DNA of 49,938 nt, from NCBI GenBank assembly GCA_016778045.1, contig JADHQG010000005.1, positions 1-49,938 of the forward strand, in the 5' to 3' direction. Positions 8,308 through 25,547 of this stretch are shown one piece after another. The notes below the pieces were generated by a model. It searched no databases. It was not told the origin of the DNA and saw nothing but the letters and a program-made list of their open reading frames with translations. Made by a program: the position numbers and the translations under genes. Every line of letters starts with the position of its first letter. The stretch's first letter is position 1. The DNA comes from Luminiphilus sp. Its GTDB lineage: Bacteria > Pseudomonadota > Gammaproteobacteria > Pseudomonadales > Halieaceae.

Positions 8308-8789
8308 TGGGTCTTCCCGGTCGCCGCAATGTCGTTTGACACAGCTCGCGCAAGAATGTGGGCAAACAGTCCTCTGTTGTCTACGCCGAAGGCCTCAAGC
8401 GCCATCCAGTATCCTGTATCAGGATCTGAAATCACCAGACTTCCATTGTCCAGTAACGAGAGGCTGAACGTCCCACCTGAGTGGAGATCCCTGACACTCC
8501 GTTCGCGGACAAGGCTTCTTAGAATACCGCGAAGAAAACTACCTTCTCCGGATTCAAAGACTGCCAAGGTCATTTGGGTTTTGGCATTTAAAACGTCGAT
8601 GCGACCACGAGGGCCATCGACAAACAGTAAATCTGCAGAGGAGACTGGGAGGGCGGTCTGCTGAGGGGGTGGTGCATAGCGAACATCCTCTCTGGATACT
8701 CCCCACACCCACAACAACGCCATGGCGAGAACAACCCAGACCATTGGGTATCCGAGTGTTCTCCCCAAATATGTTTGCCCCCCAGCCAT
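8304..8789 (-). CDS. puhC: Photosynthetic complex assembly protein PuhC
   Basis: PuhC is a membrane-anchored protein required for full levels of the reaction centre/LH1 core complex in Rhodobacter. The 161-residue product has one N-terminal membrane segment (about residues 13-31, GYPMVWVVLAMALLWVWGV) and a soluble domain rich in beta structure, with the family-type blocks LFVDGPRGRIDVL, GEGSFLRGILRSLVRER and GTFSLSLLDNGSLVISDPDTG. The gene starts 4 nt after puhB and overlaps puhE by 4 nt. The identification rests on domain layout, motifs and its place after puhA-puhB. Confidence 0.9.
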   Translation of the reverse strand: MAGGQTYLGRTLGYPMVWVVLAMALLWVWGVSREDVRYAPPPQQTALPVSSADLLFVDGPRGRIDVLNAKTQMTLAVFESGEGSFLRGILRSLVRERSVRDLHSGGTFSLSLLDNGSLVISDPDTGYWMALEAFGVDNRGLFAHILARAVSNDIAATGKTQ

Positions 8790-8793
8790 TTCT

Positions 8794-9450
8794 TCAACCC
8801 ACCGGTAGCGGGTTACCTCCTGTATGGACCCTCACGGGCACCGCAGTCTGCTCACCTGAAGTCACCTTATAGTGCTGACTCGCAACCGAAGCAAAAGCGT
8901 CTGCCGCGCGTTGTAGGTCAGGCAGCCCTCTAAGCAGGGGCCTGACTGGACGCGAGTACCAAGCAGAGACATTGGGCCACAACAGCACCCAATAAAGCTT
9001 CCTGTCCGCAACCGGCTTCAGAAGAATATCGCCCGTGCCATCCCGGTAGACACGCATGTCTGCCGCAATGATTTGCTCGATCGGAATATTGGCCATCATC
9101 GGCAGTGCCACCCCCGAACGAATCACCAGACGCTCACTGGTCAGGGTATAAAGAATCGACCTTGCGTAAGCCCTAGCCAACCAGGCCAGCAGTACCAAAA
9201 CAAAGACTGCCAACCCGGCCTGCCAGACAAAGGTACCCATCACCTGTGCCGCAGACACGCCTTCCATCAAACGGTAAACAGTGTGTCCTGCAATCAGCAA
9301 GCCGAAGTACAGCGCAAGGTGAGGGATGTAAAACACCCGTTTTGCCATCGCTGCAACAGTAGGCCGACCCTGCCAAACCATGGTCTCCCCGTCGGGCAGG
9401 CGTTCGGGCAAGCCTTCTACAGGCTCGTCTTCATATTCAGTCATACCCAT
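8794..9450 (-). CDS. puhB: Photosynthetic complex assembly protein PuhB
   Basis: PuhB is a membrane protein that aids reaction-centre assembly. The 218 residues begin with the characteristic PVEGLPERLPDGETMVWQGRP block, followed by two or three membrane segments (about residues 42-60 and 72-95) and a PH-like domain (YTLTSERLVIRSGVALPMMANIPIEQI). This layout is that of PuhB and the wider bacterial PH family. Its start overlaps the puhA end by 10 nt, giving translational coupling, and puhC follows after 4 nt. Confidence 0.93.
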   Translation of the reverse strand: MGMTEYEDEPVEGLPERLPDGETMVWQGRPTVAAMAKRVFYIPHLALYFGLLIAGHTVYRLMEGVSAAQVMGTFVWQAGLAVFVLVLLAWLARAYARSILYTLTSERLVIRSGVALPMMANIPIEQIIAADMRVYRDGTGDILLKPVADRKLYWVLLWPNVSAWYSRPVRPLLRGLPDLQRAADAFASVASQHYKVTSGEQTAVPVRVHTGGNPLPVG

Positions 9451-10205
9451 ATCAGTGGTTCCGAACGCATTGGCATGGCGTAGAGGTGACCTCCGCCATA
9501 GAACGCTGTAATACGATCCTCTTCCTGTAAGGTGACTTCATCGGGGTTTGAAAGTCCCGGCACCTGTGCAAACTGATCGGACCGAATGGATTTGACGTTG
9601 ATGGACCCGTCAGAGGAGACCATTGCCAGGGTCATGGGTAGCAGAATACGTCGCCCGCCCGCATCAAGCTCTGCGTAACGGAAATGTGGCTCGGCACGAT
9701 CCACCCATAAATCAACCACCGTCGCGGCCTGCTTCCCATCGCAGCCAAAGACAGCCTGCCCGCGAGGATCAGGGTCGCCGCTATTGACGCTATGGTCGCT
9801 GTCTACCCGCAGAGGCACAATGCGCGGGCGGCCATCGACGGTGAGATCTGGCTTGTCTGGACGAATCGCCCAAGCTGCCGCGCCCACTCCGTCGACCATT
9901 GGATCGCCATTCGGATGCATTGGCGCACCGCTGGCGTCATAAATCGGCGTGGCATTGACTTCGTATTGTGCAGGTTCAGGGCCCGGTTTCACTCGCTCAC
10001 CCTGGCCATGCGCCAATCGATAGGTTTTGGGCGGTGGCATACCACCGACACCTGTGCGCAGTTCACCAGAAGACATCTGCAGAGGCCAACCCTCACGCTT
10101 GCCTTCCCGGTGGAGATAGCCCACTAAAATAAAGAACAGAATCCAGAACGCATAGAGCGCGAGCTGCGCCACGTCCACGTATTCAGTAATTGCACCAGTA
10201 CCCAT
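9441..10205 (-). CDS. puhA: Photosynthetic reaction centre H subunit
   Basis: PuhA is the H subunit, which caps the cytoplasmic face of PufL/PufM and helps proton delivery to the QB quinone. The 254-residue protein has one N-terminal membrane helix (about residues 12-31, LALYAFWILFFILVGYLHRE) and a cytoplasmic domain with family blocks GWPL, PPPKTYRLAHGQG, DPMVDGVGAAAWAIRPDKPD, IVPLRV and VKSIRSDQFAQVP. A GGGAGGA ribosome-binding site lies ahead of the ATG. It follows lhaA by 24 nt and overlaps puhB by 10 nt. The lhaA-puhA link is a typical purple-bacterial arrangement. Confidence 0.97.
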   Translation of the reverse strand: MGTGAITEYVDVAQLALYAFWILFFILVGYLHREGKREGWPLQMSSGELRTGVGGMPPPKTYRLAHGQGERVKPGPEPAQYEVNATPIYDASGAPMHPNGDPMVDGVGAAAWAIRPDKPDLTVDGRPRIVPLRVDSDHSVNSGDPDPRGQAVFGCDGKQAATVVDLWVDRAEPHFRYAELDAGGRRILLPMTLAMVSSDGSINVKSIRSDQFAQVPGLSNPDEVTLQEEDRITAFYGGGHLYAMPMRSEPLIWV

Positions 10206-10229
10206 AATCAGGTCCTCCCAATGTGGTCA

Positions 10230-11656
10230 TTAACTCGGAAAATCCGCTAACCCGAGACGTTTGCCGTCTTGGCCCGTTTCGCCGGGTCGCCTAACCAGCC
10301 GACCCATTGCAGCGAGCGCTACAAACAACAGCGCAATCTCGATGTGATAAACCGCTCCATAACCTGAAGCGGGTGATTGCATTGCGACACCTAACAGTCC
10401 CGCATCCGCCCAACCCGCCACAACGTCACGGATTGCACCCCCAGAAAACATGGCCACTCCGGCGGCAGCGGCCTGCACCGCGCCCCAAGCGCCCAAAGTC
10501 AGGCCTGCCATCTTGTCGCCGCCAAATACCATAGCGGCAGTCAGCATGCCGACTGCAAACAAACCATTACCCAAACCGATCAAGGCCGCGCCAATCTGAA
10601 ACAACCCGGGCGCCTGAAACGGGCCACTGAGAATCACTGCTGCGAACGCGAAGATACCAATCAGGATACCCATTGATGCGGTCCTGATGGGGTCTGAGCC
10701 CTTGCCGAGTCGTCGCGACGTCAAAATGAGGGCCAGCACCATACCGCCCGCAAACATAGCGGTGAGCAAGGTGGTATCGCTGACCGACAGACTCAGTACC
10801 TCTGCGCCATAGGGCTCGAGCAGAATGTCCTGCATCGTAAAACCCATCGTTCCCAGCGCCAGTACCCACAGCAGGCGACGCGCTTGGGGTAGCGCGATGA
10901 AATCGCTCCAGGCGTGACCAAATGAGGGGCGAGCCAAGGCGTGGTCGGTGAGTTCGGGGCGCCGCTGTTCCTGTTTCAGCATTGCGACGACGTTGAGCAC
11001 CAATGTGATCACTGCGGCACTCTGGATGACTTGAATAAGTCGCACGTAACCGAAATCTCGCAGCAGCGCGGCAAAGATGAGCGCACTGCCGATCATGCCG
11101 ATCAACAACATCAGGTAGAGCAGTGCCACAACCCGGGGTCGGGTTTCTTCGGTGGCAAGGTCGGTGGCAAGCGCAAGCCCCGCGGTCTGCGCGACATGCA
11201 TGCCCAAACCGGTTAGCAAAAAAGCGCCCATCGCCGCGAGCGGCCCCAGGAAGCCCGGACCTGAGTGCGCCTCGGTCATGAGGATCAACGCAAAGGGCAT
11301 GAACGCAAGGCCGCCGAATTGCATCATGGTGCCGGACCAGAGATAGGGGATTCGACGCCAACCTAAATAAGAGCGGTGATGATCTGAGCGATAGCCAATC
11401 AAGGCTCGGGTCGGCGCCATCAGAAGCGGTATGGCCAGCATCAGCGATACCCAAGACGCTGGCTGACCCAGCTCAACAACCATGACACGGTTCAGCGTGC
11501 CGGTCAGTAATACGATGGCCATGCCGGTAGAGAGCTGGAATAAAGACAGCCGCAACAACCGACCCAGAGACAGATCGGCCGAAGCCGCGTCGGCAAAGGG
11601 CAGCCAACGGTGCCCGAAGCCCGCGATGCGTGTCCCTGCATTGCCGGCGGATCGCG

Positions 11657-11660
<4 letters not shown>
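10230..11660 (-). CDS. lhaA: LhaA, PucC-family MFS protein for LH1 assembly
   Basis: LhaA helps build the LH1 antenna, probably by delivering or handling bacteriochlorophyll in the membrane. The 476-residue protein has about 12 membrane helices with PucC-family (MFS-like) motifs: LSLFQLSTGMAIVLLTGTLNRVMVVEL, RALIGYRSDHHRSYLGWRRIPY and an internal AQTAGLALATDLATEETRPRVVALLY block. Its place between bchM and puhA is the standard site for lhaA and separates it from the PucC-like gene beside bchG. The start overlaps the bchM stop by 4 nt. Confidence 0.93.
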
Positions 11661-20359
<8,699 letters not shown>

Positions 20360-20407
20360 GCAAACCTCCAGCCGCAGCAGGCGCTACGGCACTTATTTAT
20401 GGGGATC

Positions 20408-20436
20408 AGAGTAGAGTTACGGCCTGTGGCTGTCAA
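20408..20436 (-). promoter_or_regulatory. bchF promoter (sigma-70-like)
   Basis: Read on the minus strand, a perfect -35 TTGACA (20431-20436) is followed after exactly 17 nt by TACTCT (20408-20413) as a weak -10, about 50 nt before the bchF ATG. The ACA of the -35 box is one half-site of a TGT-N12-ACA element, the classic layout for PpsR/CrtJ repression. Confidence 0.65.
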
Positions 20437-20448
20437 ACCTTTTTTACA
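20431..20448. promoter_or_regulatory. PpsR/CrtJ-type operator at bchF promoter
   Basis: An exact TGT-N12-ACA element, the recognised PpsR/CrtJ binding motif, covers the bchF -35 box. It has an A/T-rich centre. Occupancy would block the promoter of the whole bchFNBHLM-lhaA-puh chain. It lies about 160 bp upstream of ppsR, so the repressor and a main target share one control region. Confidence 0.72.
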
Positions 20449-20565
20449 TTTTGAACTTTAAGTTTTTTAGACACTTAGGCGTTGATCCAGCGCCAAGAAT
20501 TTGCGCGGCTCAGGGGTTTTTTTGACATCTTAGGTGTGCGAGACTCGCCCCAATCTGAATCAAGG

Positions 20566-20583
20566 TGTCAACTTTGTGAGACA
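20566..20583. promoter_or_regulatory. PpsR/CrtJ-type operator upstream of ppsR, with repeated half-site
   Basis: An exact TGT-N12-ACA element sits in a longer inverted repeat: AGGTGTC at 20563-20569 and GACACCT at 20580-20586. It ends about 25 nt before the ppsR start. A 13-nt direct copy of the left part, AAGGTGTCAACTT, occurs at 20562-20574 and again at 20606-20618, the second copy spanning the ppsR GTG start codon. Related half-sites are seen at 20469 (AGACACTTAG) and 20532 (AGGTGTG). This suggests autoregulation by PpsR. Confidence 0.7.
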
Positions 20584-20608
20584 CCTATGCCATTTGGAGG
20601 CCAAAAAG

Positions 20609-21979
20609 GTGTCAACTTCTGCTACGAAAAGCCTGGAGGCATTGCTGGCCAGCCTGGCTGATCTGCAACTCACTCTGAACGACAACCATGCGGTTCAAGC
20701 GGTGCATGCAGAGGGCATCCTGGGGAGACATCTCCCTCGAGAAGAGCTGATCGGACGTCCGTGGCTCGAGCTCGTGCGAGAATCGGACAAAGATCATGCC
20801 GAAGAGGCGTTGCGCGCCGCGCAGGCTGATTCCGGCACCGCGCATCGCGTCGACGTCGCGCTGTCGTCTGGCCCCGATGAAGAACCCATACCCGCCACCT
20901 GCTGGCTCTGCGCATGTATGGAGACCCAAACGGTAGCAGTCGCCTGCGTGGACCTGAGAGGCGAGACCAGTCTTCGCCAACAACTGGTCAACGCACAGCG
21001 CACGCTGGAACAAGATTACTGGAGCAACCGACGACTCGAGGCCCGTTACCGACGCATGCTAGAAATGGTCGCAGAGGGGTTTTTGGTGGTAGACGATCTG
21101 TCTGGTCGCGTGCTGGAAGCGAACAGCGTGGCCGCAAATCTGCTATCCCTCGAGGAAGGGGCGCTGGTCGGTCGTGTCTTTCCTGTCGGTCTTGATAACG
21201 AGGGAACCCGCGCACTGACTGAGCTTCAGCGGGAGGCGCGCAGCACCACTGCAGTGGCGCAAGGGCAGATCACGACCAGTCAAGGAGACGCCCTTTCCAT
21301 CGGCGTCACCTGTCTAAGGCAGGGTAATGAAACCCGACTACTGATTCGTCTCGCCTCCGTGTCAGATAGCCAGACTGACCTCGGCATGGGCGACGACAGC
21401 TTTGAAACATCGCCAGACGGCATTCTGATTACCGATGCTGACGGCGTCGTGATCGCCGCCAACGCGGCCTATCTCGATATGGCTTGCATACAGGACGCAC
21501 AGCAGGCGACTGGCCGCCGCGCGGATCGCTGGCTGGGCCGCTCAATTGTTGACCTCGACGTACTGCTGGGCAATATCCAGCCAGACAGGCCCCTGCAGTT
21601 GTTCAGCTCTGTGCTCCGTACAGAACTGGGCACGCAATTGGATATCGAACTGTCTGCCGTGCAGACCAACCGATCCGGACGCTCTCTGATTCTGATGTTC
21701 ATTCGCGACGTTAGTCGACGGATCGACAGCGAGGAAGGCACCGAAGTCCATCTGCCCCGCTCCATCGAGCAAATCACCGGCAGAGTGGGAAGGGTCCCAC
21801 TGAAGCAACTGGTGCGGGAATCCACCGACGTGATTGAGGCGCTGTGCATTGAAGCGGCACTCAAACTGACTCAGGACAACCGGGCGGCTGCGGCTGAATT
21901 GCTGGGGCTGAGTCGACAAAGCCTCTATACCAAACTACGTCGCTTCGATATTGGTGACTCCGAGGACAACGTCGCTTAA
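20609..21979 (+). CDS. ppsR: Photosynthesis gene repressor PpsR (CrtJ)
   Basis: PpsR represses bch, crt and antenna genes under oxidising conditions. The 456-residue protein has an N-terminal PAS-like region, a coiled-coil/Q-linker near 120-145, two PAS domains (about 145-255 and 262-370) and a C-terminal Fis-type helix-turn-helix (NRAAAAELLGLSRQSLYTKLRR). Cys413 in EALCIEAAL sits just before the helix-turn-helix, at the position of the redox-active Cys of CrtJ/PpsR; Cys235 lies in the central region but I cannot confirm it as the disulfide partner. I start at GTG 20609, 8 nt after a GGAGG ribosome-binding site; the frame is open upstream to 20534 but that part holds the operator. No AppA antirepressor is visible. 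Confidence 0.93.
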   Translation: MSTSATKSLEALLASLADLQLTLNDNHAVQAVHAEGILGRHLPREELIGRPWLELVRESDKDHAEEALRAAQADSGTAHRVDVALSSGPDEEPIPATCWLCACMETQTVAVACVDLRGETSLRQQLVNAQRTLEQDYWSNRRLEARYRRMLEMVAEGFLVVDDLSGRVLEANSVAANLLSLEEGALVGRVFPVGLDNEGTRALTELQREARSTTAVAQGQITTSQGDALSIGVTCLRQGNETRLLIRLASVSDSQTDLGMGDDSFETSPDGILITDADGVVIAANAAYLDMACIQDAQQATGRRADRWLGRSIVDLDVLLGNIQPDRPLQLFSSVLRTELGTQLDIELSAVQTNRSGRSLILMFIRDVSRRIDSEEGTEVHLPRSIEQITGRVGRVPLKQLVRESTDVIEALCIEAALKLTQDNRAAAAELLGLSRQSLYTKLRRFDIGDSEDNVA

Positions 21980-22057
21980 GTCATTCTGATTTTTTATTTG
22001 ACACTCAAAGTGTAAATACAAATTGACTTCACCCTCCACGGCGGCCAACATGGCGCT
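21980..22057 (+). promoter_or_regulatory. Candidate bchG promoter region
   Basis: This gap holds a perfect TTGACA at 21998-22003, without a good -10 at the right distance, and a near-palindrome ACACT-CAA-AGTGT (22001-22013). A near-match to the PpsR motif (TGT-N12-ACT, 22011-22028) follows. It may be a separate PpsR-influenced promoter for bchG, or bchG may be read from ppsR. No clear ribosome-binding site precedes the bchG ATG. Confidence 0.4.
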
Positions 22058-22966
22058 ATGGATCAGTCTGCCCCGGTCAGCGTAGCAGTTGGCAGGGCGT
22101 CACCGGGCGCACTGCTTGAACTCCTCAAACCGATCACGTGGTTTCCGCCCATGTGGGCGTTCCTATGCGGCTGGGTATCTGCGGGACCCGGTTCAGGGAT
22201 CAGCGGGTGGGCGCTTCTCGCCGGCATCGCGCTCACCGGCCCGCTGGTGTGTGGCGCCAGTCAGATCGTTAACGACTGGTATGACCGCGACGTTGATGCA
22301 CTCAACGAACCGCATCGTGCCATTCCCTCCGGGCGGGTGCCAGGCAATACGGCGCTCTGGTTCGCCATGCTCTGGACGCTGGTTGCTCAAACCTGGGCAT
22401 TAATGCTTGGGCCCTGGGTGGCGGCCGCGACCTTCACAGGTCTTGTTTTGGCGTGGGCTTACAGCGCACCGCCGCTGAGACTAAAGCTGAATGGGTGGTG
22501 GGGTAACAGTGCCGTGGCACTGAGCTATGAAGGGCTGGCCTGGATTACGGGTGCCGCCATTGTGCTTGGCGGCGATCTGCCACCCGCACCGATTCTCATC
22601 ATTGCCCTGCTCTACAGCACCGGTGCACACGGCATCATGACGCTGAATGACTTCAAGAGCGTCGACGGCGACTTGATAATGGGCATTCGTTCTCTGCCCG
22701 CCCAACTAGGCCGCGAGCGCGCAGCCAAAGTCGCCTGTCTGTTTATGCTCGTTCCGCAGCTCACTGTCATCGCACTGCTCTTGCACTGGCAACTCGCGCC
22801 CTATGCCGCCGCGGTCACCGCAGTGGTAATGGCTCAGTGCCTTGCCATGAAGCGCTTGTTATCTGACCCCAAGCAGCTGGCGCCCTGGTACAACGCGACC
22901 GGCGTATCGCTCTATGTGCTGGGAATGATGAGCGCCGCCGTGGGCCTCGGAGGCTGGTTCGCATGA
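22058..22966 (+). CDS. bchG: Bacteriochlorophyll synthase (chlorophyll prenyltransferase)
   Basis: BchG esterifies bacteriochlorophyllide a with geranylgeranyl (or phytyl) diphosphate, the last assembly step of the pigment. It is a UbiA-family membrane protein. The 302 residues carry the two Asp-rich motifs: QIVNDWYDRDVDALNEPHR in the first half and LNDFKSVDGD in the second, with about eight membrane segments. WFPPMWAFLCG near the N-terminus is family-typical. The 3' end overlaps the next gene by 4 nt. The bchG-PucC-like-bchP order is the same as in Rhodobacter. Confidence 0.97.
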   Translation: MDQSAPVSVAVGRASPGALLELLKPITWFPPMWAFLCGWVSAGPGSGISGWALLAGIALTGPLVCGASQIVNDWYDRDVDALNEPHRAIPSGRVPGNTALWFAMLWTLVAQTWALMLGPWVAAATFTGLVLAWAYSAPPLRLKLNGWWGNSAVALSYEGLAWITGAAIVLGGDLPPAPILIIALLYSTGAHGIMTLNDFKSVDGDLIMGIRSLPAQLGRERAAKVACLFMLVPQLTVIALLLHWQLAPYAAAVTAVVMAQCLAMKRLLSDPKQLAPWYNATGVSLYVLGMMSAAVGLGGWFA

Positions 22967-24351
22967 TCCCGGCCTCGAACAAGGCCTCAACAGGACTCAG
23001 TTGGTGGCACATTGTTCGACTGGGTCTCATACAGACCTCGCTAGGCGGGATCGTCGTGCTGACCACGTCGACGCTGAATCGCATCATGGTCGTCGAACTG
23101 GCTCTGGCTGCGACCATCCCAGGATTTCTGGTCACCATTCATCACGTCGTACAGTTAGCGCGCCCGCGCATCGGCTTCGGCTCCGATGTGGGCGGTCGAC
23201 GCACGCCCTGGATCATCGGCGGCATGTTTATTCTGGGTCTGGGCGGCGTGCTCGCTGCGCTGGGCACGACGCTCATCCCGAACCAATACTGGCTGGGTCT
23301 GTCTGTCTCGGCACTCGGCTTCTTTGCCATTGGCGTCGGGACCGGTGCGACCGGCACGTCCCTGCTGGCTTTACTCGCCAAGCAAGTGACACCAGAGCGC
23401 AAGCCAGCTGCTGCGGCACTCGTGTGGTTCATGATGATCATCGGTTTCGCGGTCACCGCAGGCGTGGCAGGGCACTTTCTGGATCCCTACTCCCCAGAGC
23501 GCCTGATGATGGTCACCAGCATCGTATCGGCACTCGCGATCATGGTGACGCTAGTCGTCATCCGCGGCATCGAACCTCAAGCGCAACCCGACGCGGCGGC
23601 GATCTCCGATACGCCGCCACCGGAGAAAGGCGCCTTCCGCGCCGCGCTGGCAGAGGTCTGGCAGGATCCTCAAGCGAAGATCTTCACGATCTTTGTCTTT
23701 GTGTCGATGCTCGCTTACTCGGCACAGGATCTGATTTTGGAGCCGTTTGCTGGACTGGTTTTCGGGCGAACACCCGGAGAATCAACCCAACTCGCGGGCG
23801 TGCAGCACGGCGGCGTGCTACTGGGCATGGCGGCGATGGCGATTTCCTCGCTCCTATTCAAATCAAAGGGCGCTGCACTATTGCGGCTCTGGATTCGCGG
23901 TGGCTGCCTGCTCTCCGCCGTCGCGCTCTTTTTGCTCTGCTGGGGCGGACTGACCAGCCCGACTTGGTCGCTGGAAGCGAACGTCTTTCTGCTGGGGACG
24001 GCGAACGGCGGATTCGCTGTTGCGGCCATCGGCGCAATGATGGTGCTCGCCAGCGCTGGACAGCAAAAGCGTGAGGGTATCCGCATGGGACTGTGGGGTG
24101 CGGCGCAGGCCATCGCGTTTGCCCTCGGCGGTTTCCTCGGCACGGTAGCAGTCGATGTCACCCGCTACTGGCTCAATGATCCGGCCATTTCCTATGGCCT
24201 TGTTTTCGCCTGTGAGGGCGTTCTGTTTCTGGTCGCTGCGTCGCTGGCGCGCCACATTCATATTGCCAATTGGGGAGGCAGACAGCGTGATCAACTGCCA
24301 TCCTTTGGCGACATCGCTCTGGCTGAGGCCGGAGAGGGAGGCATGAGATGA
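22963..24351 (+). CDS. PucC-family MFS protein between bchG and bchP
   Basis: This is a second PucC/LhaA-family carrier (462 residues, about 12 membrane helices), equivalent by position to the Rhodobacter ORF428 found between bchG and bchP. Shared family blocks are LIQTSLGGIVVLTTSTLNRIMVVEL, RPRIGFGSDVGGRRTPWIIGG and IGVGTGATGTSLLALLAKQ. Members of this group are thought to handle pigment delivery during antenna assembly, but the exact job of the bchG-linked one is not settled. It overlaps bchG and bchP by 4 nt each, so the three are almost certainly coexpressed. Confidence 0.9.
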   Translation: MIPASNKASTGLSWWHIVRLGLIQTSLGGIVVLTTSTLNRIMVVELALAATIPGFLVTIHHVVQLARPRIGFGSDVGGRRTPWIIGGMFILGLGGVLAALGTTLIPNQYWLGLSVSALGFFAIGVGTGATGTSLLALLAKQVTPERKPAAAALVWFMMIIGFAVTAGVAGHFLDPYSPERLMMVTSIVSALAIMVTLVVIRGIEPQAQPDAAAISDTPPPEKGAFRAALAEVWQDPQAKIFTIFVFVSMLAYSAQDLILEPFAGLVFGRTPGESTQLAGVQHGGVLLGMAAMAISSLLFKSKGAALLRLWIRGGCLLSAVALFLLCWGGLTSPTWSLEANVFLLGTANGGFAVAAIGAMMVLASAGQQKREGIRMGLWGAAQAIAFALGGFLGTVAVDVTRYWLNDPAISYGLVFACEGVLFLVAASLARHIHIANWGGRQRDQLPSFGDIALAEAGEGGMR

Positions 24352-25544
24352 CAACAACAACTGCTGACTACGACACCATTGTCGTCGGAGGTGGCCCCTC
24401 GGGTGCCACCGCAGCACACGACCTCGCCCGACAGGGACGCAACGTCTTACTGCTCGAGCGCGGCTTTCGCATCAAACCCTGCGGTGGTGCGATCCCACCC
24501 TGCCTGCTGGAGGAATTTGATATTCCCGATCACCTGCTTAAGGCGCGCATCCGTTCCGCCCGCATGGTGTCGCCGCGTGGGGAGTCGGTGGATATGCCCA
24601 TCGATGGCACTTTCGTCGGCATGGTCGACCGCGATGAGTTTGACCCCTGGCTGCGTGATCGCGCGGGCCAAGCCGGAGCCAATGTGGTGGCAGGCGTATT
24701 CAAGTCACTGTGTTACGAAGGTGACCTGGTGAGCCTCACCTATCAAACCAAGGACGACAATCCCCGTACCGAGACCGTTACCGCCCGCAGCGTGATTGGA
24801 GCCGACGGCGCGCGATCTGCCGTCGCACGGGCCACTATCCCCGATGCCGAAAAGACACCCTGGGTATTGGCCTATCACGAAATCATCGAGGTACCCGAGG
24901 ACCAGAGCTGGGATGCCTACGACCCCGATCGCTGCGACGTCTGGTACCAGGGTCGGCTATCACCCGATTTCTATGCGTGGGTCTTTCCCCACGGTCGAAA
25001 TGCGAGTATCGGGGTTGGCAGCGCACATAAAGATTTCTCCGCCAAAGCCGCCGTGGCGGCGCTTCGCGCAGATGTAGGCCTCACCGAAGCGACCACCAAA
25101 CGCAAAGAGGGCGCGCCGATCCCCATGAAGCCCATGAAGCGATGGGACGACGGCCGTGCAGTGCTGGTATCAGGTGATGCCGCCGGCGTAGTCGCGCCAG
25201 CCTCTGGCGAGGGTATCTACTATGCCATGCTCTGCGGACGTCTCGCCGCTGACGCCATGGACGCATTTCTAGAAACCGGCGATGCGGCTGTATTGGGCCT
25301 GGCGCGCAAGCGGTTTATGAAACTGCACGGCAAAGTCTTTTGGGCGCTGGGGCTGTTGCAACGCTTCTGGTACGGCACTGACAAACGTCGGGAAAAATTT
25401 GTCGCCATGTGTCGCGACCCAGACGTGCAAACGCTGACGTGGCAGTCCTACACCACCAAAAAGCTGGTGCGGCGTCGACCCTTCGCTCACATTCGCGTGT
25501 TCTTCAAGGATTTGGCACAGCTACTGGGACTGGCCCGAGCCTGA
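24348..25544 (+). CDS. bchP: Geranylgeranyl reductase BchP
   Basis: BchP reduces three double bonds of the geranylgeranyl tail to give phytylated bacteriochlorophyll a. The 398-residue flavoprotein has an N-terminal FAD-binding motif VVGGGPSGATAAHDLA, a second motif VIGADGARSAVAR, and the family blocks KPCGGAIPP, MVDRDEFDPWLRDRA and VSGDAAGVVAPASGEGIYYAM. Start ATG overlaps the preceding gene by 4 nt. The stop TGA runs directly into the GTG/ATG of the small membrane protein downstream. In Rhodobacter that downstream place is held by idi, which here lies behind pufA. Confidence 0.96.
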   Translation: MTTTTADYDTIVVGGGPSGATAAHDLARQGRNVLLLERGFRIKPCGGAIPPCLLEEFDIPDHLLKARIRSARMVSPRGESVDMPIDGTFVGMVDRDEFDPWLRDRAGQAGANVVAGVFKSLCYEGDLVSLTYQTKDDNPRTETVTARSVIGADGARSAVARATIPDAEKTPWVLAYHEIIEVPEDQSWDAYDPDRCDVWYQGRLSPDFYAWVFPHGRNASIGVGSAHKDFSAKAAVAALRADVGLTEATTKRKEGAPIPMKPMKRWDDGRAVLVSGDAAGVVAPASGEGIYYAMLCGRLAADAMDAFLETGDAAVLGLARKRFMKLHGKVFWALGLLQRFWYGTDKRREKFVAMCRDPDVQTLTWQSYTTKKLVRRRPFAHIRVFFKDLAQLLGLARA

Positions 25545-25547
25545 GTG

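Noticed and set aside
22011-22028. A third PpsR operator upstream of bchG
   Set aside because: The right half-site is ACT instead of ACA, so it is noted only as a weak part of the promoter region.
23001-24074. Long alternative frame (about 350 codons) inside the PucC-family gene
   Set aside because: It lies fully within a well-matched coding gene, is Arg/His-rich, and has no recognisable domain; it is a by-product of GC-rich codon use. The same holds for long antisense frames in bchH, lhaA and edd.
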